Source of the DNA: Heliocidaris erythrogramma
Taxonomy: Eukaryota; Echinodermata; Echinoidea; Camarodonta; Echinometridae
Length of the DNA stretch: 64,000 nucleotides
Reading direction: 5' to 3'
Assembly (NCBI GenBank): GCA_025617745.1
Contig: CM046869.1
Span: forward strand, 14,217,168-14,281,167
Part shown: piece by piece, positions 56,385 through 64,000 of the stretch
Layout of the letters: every line of letters starts with the position of its first letter
Numbering within the stretch: the first letter of the stretch is position 1
The notes under the pieces: model-generated
What the model saw: the letters and a program-made list of their open reading frames with translations, nothing else
Told to the model about the DNA's origin: nothing
Databases searched by the model: none
Translations under genes and position numbers: made by a program

Positions 56385-57320
56385 CTGCCAATCCAGTTTC
56401 AGCAAAACATACCCTCGTGTGCACTCAAATGCAAATTCTCATGCTATTAAACCATTCATGTGAAAAATGCAGTAAATTCAATGCATTATGCATCTATCCT
56501 ATGCATGTAAATAAGCTTGTGACAGGACAGTAAACTCAGCTCTGCCATCCCGTTTCAGCAGAACATACCCTCATTTCGACTCCATGCAAATTCTCATGCT
56601 ATTAAACCATTCATGTGAAAAATGCAATTAACTCTTCCTTCCCATGATGTTCCAATCGAACTACTGTCTGTGTACCTGGTAATAATTATATTTTTAGTTA
56701 AATACCAACAAATAACTTGCCCAGTAAAATCAATGCATGATACATCTGCCCTATGCAAATAAGCTGGTGAAAAAAAAAACCCAAAACAATATTCAACTTC
56801 GCCAAATTAGTTTTTTAACAAAACATACCCTCGTGTGCACTTCATACAATTGTCATACTAAACCATGAAACTCAATTAACTCTTCTTTTTTCCATTTTTT
56901 AAAAACATATTGACCGAACATTTAGTTAAATACTAACAAATAACTTGCCCAGAAAAATCAGTGCATGATTCATCTGCCCTATGCAAATAAGCTGGTGACA
57001 AAAAAAAATAGTAAATATTTAACTTCGCGAAATTAGTTTTAGCAAAAAAAAAAATGCACTAATACAATTCTCATACTATTGAACCATGAATGTGAAAAAT
57101 ACCATTAGCTCTTTTCTTTTTTGTTGTTGACATTCCCCCATGATGTCTCAACCGAAACTACTGTTTGCGTGCCCAGTAATCATTTTTTTTAGTTAAATAC
57201 TAACAAATACCTTGCCCAGTAAAATCAGTACATGATTCATCTACCCTATATGCAGATAATGTGGTGACAGAGCATCAATTATTCCGCTCTGCCAGTCCAG
57301 TTTCAGCAAAATATACCATC
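56385..57320. repeat. Degenerate tandem repeat, units about 160-260 bp
   Basis: The marker TTTCAGCAAAACATACCCTC recurs in diverged form near 56393, 56556, 56806, 57031 and 57299. CTATGCAAATAAGCTGGTGA and TTCTCATGCTATTAAACC recur with it. Coding potential is absent. Pieces of it lead in from GCCAGTTTCCCTCC-type DNA that also occurs near 32825. Confidence 0.75.
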
Positions 57321-57885
57321 AATTTCCCATCTCGTTATCACCCCATAGCTTCTATTTTCACATAGTACGGGAAAGCAGTATCACATATATAAAGTTCCAC
57401 TGTAAATCAACCTCGCACTTCATATGTATGCTAGCTACAATAAGACATCGGTTCACCAACTTCTTGCTTGCAATATCATGTAAAAGACATATTTGAAATG
57501 ATACTATGCAAGTTCCACAAATATACATTTAAATCAAAAACCTGACCACATCCTCCTTTCATATGTAATGCTTATTTAATTGCTTTACTGCTACTATTTC
57601 TTTACATTTTACCTGTATGAGAGAAAGAGAGAGAGAGAGAGACAAGAAGAAAGTACCCCCTGGAATCCCTTCCTTCTTTCCATTTTTCATAAGAAACTGA
57701 TTCAAGATGTCTTTATAATAACTTCAGTGTTATCGACCCCTTTCCTTTCCTCTTCCGGTCTCTCTACTCTTGCTCTTAAAATATATACATGTATAATTAT
57801 ATAAGTAACATTTTCACTTTCTTTATCCACTATTCTGCATGAATAACAAAATCTTAACTGGCCGTGCAGGAATCAGAATATTCCG

Positions 57886-58804
57886 CTATAACATTTTTTT
57901 TGTTTTTTTTTTGTGCATATTAATTGAAACTCTGTTCTCCATAAAACGTCTTCCTCCAGAAATCACGTTGAAAACCCTTAGTACAATGCAGAAAAAATAT
58001 CTTACCTTTAACGTGTTATGAACACCGTTGTATCTAACTTTCTCCTTCCATTCGCTCTCCTGGCAGACTTTCCATGAAGTTTTTCTGGTTTGCGACTGGC
58101 AGCCATCTTTATCCACAAACAATTTCGTAGGTTCAGATCTCGAAAAGTATGCCAGCTTTCCCGCCCTTCTCGCTGCAAATAAAGCCGGCATCTGTGCTTG
58201 TCTTGCCATTCTCATGCGCATAGGAATATCTTCCCTGATGGACAATTTTGATCCTTTCAAATTTTTTGCATTCCGCATGATTCGTGCGATACGTTGATAG
58301 GGATAACATTCCGCATGATGTTATCCCTATCAACGTATCGCACGAATCGTGCCTTGATAGGGCGTGGCGTCGACTTCGTAGTAATTCTATATGTACCCGT
58401 TGATATTCTATTTTATTCGCATCCCCTTCAGACAATTTCAGTGCGTTTTTGTAGAAATCTTTCATAACTTCCTTTATGTCTTCACCTTCCTTTTCTGGCA
58501 GTCCCATGAAAATCAGATTCTCTCTTGCCACGTATGCAGACAACTTATCGATTTCCACTTGTAGAGCCGATTCCTTTTCCACCACTTTCGCTTTCATCAT
58601 CTTCAGTTTTTCCTTCGTTTCCTCTAACTCTTTACTTTGAAAGGCAACGGCTTCTTTCACTTCTCTGAATTGTGTATCAATCTGTTTCACATGTTCTTTT
58701 AAACTGCCTTCGAAAGATGAAAACCTTTCCTCAAACCTTTCCATTTGCTGCTCAAGCAGCATTCGAATGGTGGGAAGCAGACTGACATCAGGGGAGCGTT
58801 TCAT
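57886..58804 (-). mobile_element. L1/Tx1-type LINE ORF1 fragment
   Basis: The minus-strand frame from 58804 shows a coiled coil (about residues 20-85, FEERFSSFEGSLKEHVKQID) followed by YVARENLIFMGLPE, the RRM-like core typical of L1-type ORF1 proteins. A frame change at a 30-bp inverted duplication (58280-58347) separates it from the ORF1 C-terminal part, KNLKGSKLSIREDIPMRMRM, read at 57886-58278. The first codons (MKRSP) derive from the neighbouring MITE, so the N-terminus is lost. It is probably the 5' part of the same old LINE whose ORF2 lies at 49297-55000. Confidence 0.85.
58280..58347. repeat. 30-bp inverted self-duplication inside LINE ORF1
   Basis: Arms 58280-58309 and 58318-58347 are exact reverse complements around an 8-bp loop. 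The short direct motif CATTCCGCATGA also flanks one arm twice. It disrupts the ORF1 frame. Confidence 0.93.
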
Positions 58805-58931
58805 GAAAGGAAGTTGTCGGATATTTTATCCGACAACTGTTATAAGCTACTGAAATCCTTGCATCTGATTGGCTGAGAGCAAATTTGTCGGATAAAATAC
58901 CTGACAAGTCCTTTCACGAAACGCCCCCCCC
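58793..58931. mobile_element. Short foldback MITE, GATTGGCTgagagc family, in LINE ORF1
   Basis: Ends GGGGAGCGTTTCATGAAAGG and CCTTTCACGAAACGCCCC are inverted, an inner GTCGGATATTTTATCCGAC is mirrored, and the core is CATCTGATTGGCTGAGAGC. It truncates the N-terminus of the ORF1 fragment. Confidence 0.88.
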
Positions 58932-58946
58932 CCCTGGGCTTGTCGG

Positions 58947-59177
58947 CCCGGGGGGGGGGGGGGTACTCAGATTATAATCGGACGGGGGTGTGCGGCTGAG
59001 AACTCCAGACCCATGCCCACATCCAAGGGTCATTTTGCTGTAAATAGGTACCCATGTCTAAGGATTTTTTTAGGGAAAATGGGACCCATGTCTAAGGATT
59101 TTTCTTCAAAAAGTCACCCTTCCCAGCGGCACATCCCCGTATACCCAATATACGTGAGTACCCCCCCCCCCCCCCCC
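58947..59177. mobile_element. Poly-G/poly-C-ended MITE with 11-bp target duplication
   Basis: Starts CCC plus a G run plus TACTCA and ends TGAGTA plus a C run, so the ends are inverted. GGGCTTGTCGG is duplicated at 58936-58946 and 59178-59188. An inner direct repeat of GACCCATGTCTAAGGATTTTT-type sequence (CCCATGTCTAAGGATTTTT twice) is present. Elements with GGGGGTACTC ends are common in marine invertebrate genomes; this is my recollection, not a search result. Confidence 0.75.
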
Positions 59178-59321
59178 GGGCTTGTCGGGGAACCGGCTTC
59201 AGCTCGTGGCCTCTTCACATTCCCCTTCCCGCTACGTGAACCACTTGCCATGCTCCACAAAACACGTCTTCACTCGCCCATATCACTCGCACACCTACAC
59301 GTCTTCCGTAAAAAAACCCAA

Positions 59322-59344
59322 CACACACACACCCACACACCCAC
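59322..59344. repeat. (CA)n-rich tract at the 3' end of the younger LINE
   Basis: CA-rich simple sequence directly beside the LINE poly-A tail. Confidence 0.8.
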
Positions 59345-59346
59345 AC

Positions 59347-62300
59347 TTTTTTTTTTTTTTTTCAAATGTTTTTATTGATTTCATCAACATAGAATTAACA
59401 AAACATGTAAAATTTCTTTTTTCTTATAACAATTTTCATATATAAACATAACATGTATAATGTACTAACAAATATTTACAAAAAGCAATGAAATCTATAA
59501 TAAAGATAAGATCCCCACCCGTCTCCGAGAAAAGAGAATACAGAAGTATTAAGAGTGTAATTATGTTTGCTAGAACCACACACATTAAAAAAAAAAAAAA
59601 TACTAAATAAAAAAAAAAACGAATTAAAGTACATAGAGTGAAATAAATCTTACCCTCCCCCCAAAAATGGGAAAGTAGAATACAGTAACACCTTCTCGGA
59701 CCCACCCCCTCCATACATACACGCATACATACCCACGCAACCACACACACACACACACACACATACATTTAGCATTAAGGTTAACCGTTCACAGTCACAT
59801 TTACCTTTAGTCCCTCCCATTTACCCAGATGTAAGGCAATCTTGCCTGTTTTGATGGCTAACTGCTTTTCTTCCTCTATAAAATCCATAATTTTTTTCTG
59901 CATTTTTGCTTTTGAAGGTAGGTGTCCTGCCCTTGATTTAAAAATTATCTGTTTTACCCAGATCATGATAGTATTCACACTTTTTATTCTATTCGAGTTA
60001 CCTGAAAGACCTAAAAATATATCTTGCCATCTCATATCCTTAATTTCAACTAAACCAAAATGTTTAATGATAGATTCCCATAGTTCCCTCACCCTCTCAC
60101 AATTTAAAAATAAGTGTAAGTATGTTTCTTTGTCTTTCTTGCATAAAGAACAAGAATCATTATCAACGAAACCAAACTTCATCAAATGAACTTTTGTGTA
60201 AATGACTCCGTGTAATAGCATGAATTGAAATTCCCTCTGTTTTCTAATAAGTGTTGTATTTTTGGCTGCTAGAAATAAATCTCTTAGTTCTTTATCTGTT
60301 AAATCAACATTATTACTATCATATTTTACTTGTAAATTAAATGAACTCTGTAAATCCCTGACAAAACATTCATAGATTCTTTTCGATTTTGCAGCATGAA
60401 ACATTGTAGTTTGACCAAAAATATTTAGGTTTATATAAAAATTCGAGAAATCCACTTGTTGGAATTTAACCGCCGGGGTTGCACTCTTCCAACTGGAGGG
60501 TATGACATGTGCAATTTCTATTATTTGAAGTAATTGAGATGAATTCAATCCCAGATTTGTAAAATGTGCTAGAGGTTTCATATGACCATTATCAAAAATG
60601 TGGTCTATATGGAATATACCTTTATCAAATAAATCTTTTTCAAATAGCATTTTACCATGAATACATATATTACTATTATTAAATATCAGAGGATTCATTT
60701 CATTTTCGGAGTATTTGAATTTACTCATATCCTGCCAGACCCTCAGCATTTCTAAATAAAATGGAGGTATTTTCAGTAATAATTTTGATATGTCATAATT
60801 GCATAAAAACAAAAATCTCCCCCCTCTTGCTCTAACACAATAGTCAAAGTATAATTTCCAACCAGCACTGTTTTCACCATATAATAAACGTTTCAACCAC
60901 ATTACACGTTGTGTCTTAATAAAAAGTCTGAAATTCATCATTCTTAGTCCCCCATCGACATAGTCCTGATACATCACGTTCCTCTTTATACGATCTTTTC
61001 CCGTCCATAAAAATTCAAAAGTAATTCTTTCAATCTCATCAAACACCCACTGTGGAACTACTATCAGGGACGAAACATAGATTAATCTCGACAATGCATA
61101 CGTTTTTAACAAATGTATTTTGCCCATGAGGGTTAAATCCCTCTCTTTCCACCACCCTAAACGTCTTTTTATTTTACTAAGTATTTCCTTGTAATTAAGA
61201 TCATCTTTTTTATTCTTATCTAGAGAAAAATATATACCTAATATTTTAACCTCTTGAACTAGGTTTCCAAACAAGTGAACGTGAGAACTTTGACTATCTT
61301 TACCCATCCACAAAAAATTAGTTTTTTCTTTATTAATTTTTAAACCACTAACTTTCCTAAATTCTTCAAGAACATTTTGGAGCCTATTTATTGAATTACT
61401 ATCTTTTACAAAAAGTGAAATGTCATCAGCGTACAATATTTGTTTTACTTCATTGTTCCCAAAAGTAAATCCCTTTATGGTATTATCCCTCCTTATTTCC
61501 AAAGCCAAAACTTCAATAGCTAATACAAATAGATATGGCGACATAGGATCTCCCTGTCTTACTCCTCTATTTAAACTAAAATAACCTGTAGAATAGCCTC
61601 CATTCATTATGCAACTAGAAATATCTGTGTAAAGCACCTTCACCCATGAACGAAACATTTGACCAAAACCAAATGATTCTAAGACACTAAATAAGAAATC
61701 GTGAGAAACTGAATCAAATGCTTTTTCAAAGTCAACTGTAACCAAAAAGCCCATATTTTGATACCGTGAATTAAACAACATGTCATCAATTAATCTAACC
61801 GCTTCTCCTATATTCCTTTCTTTGATATAACCAACTTGGTCGTAGTGAACAATTTCATTTAACACTTCTTTTAATCGTTTTGCTAATACACCTTAGATAA
61901 TATCTTATAATCTACATTCAAAAGTGTAATGGGTCTATAATTTTGAACATACCTTTTATTTTTTCCTTCTTTTTCCAATAGTGTAATTACACCTTGCTTT
62001 TGTGATGTTGACAAGTTTCTCCTATCATAAGCTTCGTTCAATGTTTCGACCAAAGTTTCTCCCAGAAATGACCAAAAAGTATAATAAAATTCAACTGTAA
62101 AACCGTCATTTCCTGGAGATTTATTATATTTCATTTCTTTTAATACATTGAGACATTCATTTTCAGTTACTTTTCCTTCACAACTCTCCTTGTTTTCCTG
62201 ACTTAATTTTGGGATATTATCAAAAAATTTACTATTCCTATCACCAGTCAATTCATCGTTTGAGTATAACTTTTCATAAAATGATTTCATAATAAGTAAT

Positions 62301-63559
62301 ATTTCTTTACGGTTCTCTGTTAACTCTTCATCTTGGTTATATAATTCTTTTATCACGATTTTTCTTTTATTGGACTTCAATAACTGTTCAAAGTATTTTG
62401 TTTTCTTCTCCCCTTCTTCAAAATATTCAGCTCTTGAGCGGATTTTTAAACCTTGTTGGGAAAATTCAAAGAGTTTACTTAACTTAGATTTCTTTTCATC
62501 TATTTCTGTGACTATATCTCTAGACGATACTGTCAAAAGCTGATTTTCCAAATGCTTTATTTCTTCTTCTAATTCATTAATTTCAAGTTTTCTGATCTTT
62601 GCTTTTTTCTTTGAGAAATTGACAATATATTCCCTCATTTTCATTTTCAGAAAATCCCATCTTACTAGTTTATCAGATATTTGACACTCACATTCTTTTT
62701 TAAATTCAATTATTTTTTCTTTGAAACTATTTATAAATTCCTGGTCTGCACACAAACTATTATTGAATTTCCAGTAGGATTTACCAAATTCAGGAGTTTC
62801 CGAAAAATTTCGAAGTCGCAAAAGTATAGCTGAGTGATCCGGTGTAATTGACGTCAAAATTTCACAGGTTTGAACAAAATTTTGTAAAATGGACGAACCA
62901 AACCAATAGTCTAAACGACTTTGTATGACTGGCCACTTTTGTCTGAATGTAAATTGTTTTCTATGTGGATTTCGTTTTCTCCATATATCTACAAGACTAA
63001 ATCTATTAAGGAAATCAGTAAAATTGTCATTGAACTTGGTTTTTAAAACTTCCCTAGAACCTGCATAATCCAAATCTCCATCCATTATTGTATTAAAATC
63101 GCCACCTAACAAATAAATGTATCCATTACCATGCAATTCCGAAATGCATTTATCCAATTCTTCTAAAAACTCAAGTTGCATTTTTTCTTTATCTCTCGTG
63201 GGAAAATAACAATTGCACAACACTAGCTTAGTCTCTTGAACTTCCAATTTAATTACAATATAACGCCCATTCTTATCTCTTACAACATTTTCAATCTTCA
63301 AATTTAAATTTGGAGATATAAGAATTAAAACACCTTTGCTGTGGTTAGAACCGTGACTAAAAAATACAGGGCCATTCCACTCTGATTCCCACTTTTCTTC
63401 TACCTCAATTGTACTATAAGTCTCTTGAAGTAAAGTAATGTCACTACCTTTACATTTACACCATTCAAAAATATTCTTCCTCTTGATATTATCCCTTATT
63501 CCTCTTACATTCAAAGAAAGCATACTAAAAGGGGACTTAGCCATGTAAAAACATGCCAC
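59347..63559 (-). mobile_element. L1/Tx1-type LINE, ORF2 almost intact
   Basis: ORF2 runs from ATG 63559 to the stop at 59781-59783, about 1,258 codons with one frameshift. The APE-type endonuclease (about 1-240) has SLNVRG, LLQETY, GGDFNT, SRLDYWF and TPDHSAI, all catalytic positions present. A coiled-coil linker follows. The RT has NKSPGNDGFT, NYRPITLLN, VTVDFEKAFDSV, GVRQGDPMSPYLF and the catalytic YADD. A C-terminal zf-RVT-like zinc knuckle (CSLCKK...HLFLNC) closes it. The frame breaks near 61882: a 2-nt duplication (GTGT for GT) after YKILSKV gives a premature stop, and the reading resumes at 61865. A 3' UTR of about 430 nt ends in a poly-A tail (T-run at 59347-59366 on the plus strand). 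The clade is inferred from motifs; ORF1 of this copy would lie beyond the window. Confidence 0.93.
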
Positions 63560-64000
63560 ATTCCGAAATAACTAGCATTAATGAGATATTTATATACACA
63601 GATTGTACCGCATCATTTTCAGTCCTGCGAAAATATACAAAGTGGAAGATATGTGATAAATGTGAATGTGAACACAAACCCCAAAAGTCAAAACAGTAAA
63701 GTACATCTACAAAATCACACCACCACACACCAATACAATCACCCCACACCCACATAACCACACCTACATTAACGTCAAAGCTAACCTTGACAAGCCAAAT
63801 TGTCATGTCAAATTATTAACGAGCTTCCAACCAACAACTATACGATAACAAAAAAGAATTATCCACATAATCTAACGAAGAAAAAGAAAAATAAACCTTA
63901 TAAATACCCCACTCCCTCCTCTCGACAAGAATGGATAGCGAGAAAGAGAGCCAAAAGAAAACAAAACAAAAACACATGGTGGGGGAAATCATGCTTTCTT
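63560..64000 (-). other. LINE region upstream of ORF2, no ORF seen
   Basis: Lies 5' of ORF2 on the minus strand. It is CA-rich (63715-63770) like the equivalent zone of the older copy (55180-55215), which suggests an inter-ORF spacer. No ORF1 coding is visible before the window ends. Confidence 0.5.

Noticed and set aside
58295-58330. TAGGGATAACA resembling part of a homing endonuclease site
   Set aside because: Only 11 bp match, inside LINE ORF1 coding sequence, and it is duplicated by the local inverted repeat; coincidence.
63537-63806. Trp/Val-rich minus-strand open frame upstream of LINE ORF2
   Set aside because: Composition comes from CA-rich simple sequence; it overlaps the ORF2 start and shows no ORF1 motifs.

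Overview
This is eukaryotic, animal nuclear DNA: AT-rich, with spliced genes (GT-AG introns in consistent phases), many tRNA-derived SINEs, many foldback MITEs, LINEs with an endonuclease and reverse transcriptase, and long homopolymer and microsatellite tracts. The repeat style (TTAA-flanked foldback elements, long poly-G/poly-C elements, L1/Tx1-like LINEs) and the gene set suggest a marine invertebrate deuterostome. A sea urchin is my best guess; the species cannot be fixed from the sequence alone.

Three protein-coding genes can be rebuilt exon by exon. (1) 468-12973 (+) is the 3' part of ABCF1, the translation-linked ABC-F ATPase: 15 exons and 449 codons, running from the helical part of ABC domain 1 to the stop. 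The N-terminus and the first Walker A lie upstream of the window. (2) 17697-25656 (-) is a four-exon gene for a 696-residue, serine-rich, largely low-complexity protein that I cannot name. A possible noncoding first exon lies near 27.6-27.9 kb, with an RFX-type X-box about 170 bp further upstream. (3) 36145-40886 (+) is a five-coding-exon SLC16/monocarboxylate-transporter-like gene of 582 residues, with an unusual TM1 entry motif.

The rest is repeats. ABCF1 introns hold a hAT-type MITE with an 8-bp target duplication, several TTAA-flanked foldback elements (one with arms of about 230 bp) and a tandem duplicate of one coding exon. The 12.9-17.7 kb gap holds foldback elements, a 51-bp perfect palindrome and a SINE split by another MITE. 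The 25.7-36.1 kb gap holds SINEs in both orientations and foldback elements. The 40.9-49.1 kb gap holds a pogo/Tigger-like element with another MITE nested in it, a recent 224-bp duplication, a 26-bp-arm palindrome and a Tc1 transposase fossil fused to a MITE fragment.

From 49.1 kb to the end the window is dominated by L1/Tx1-type LINEs on the minus strand. One copy (59.35-63.56 kb) has a nearly intact ORF2 broken by a single 2-nt frameshift. An older copy (49.3-55.0 kb) is split by a 2.66-kb DNA transposon (50939-53597). That transposon has CATAGGCTTAGGAA inverted ends and a 5-bp GACAC target duplication, and it carries a G/C-tract satellite with higher-order structure. An ORF1 fragment (about 57.9-58.8 kb) carries a 30-bp inverted self-duplication and is capped by two further small elements.
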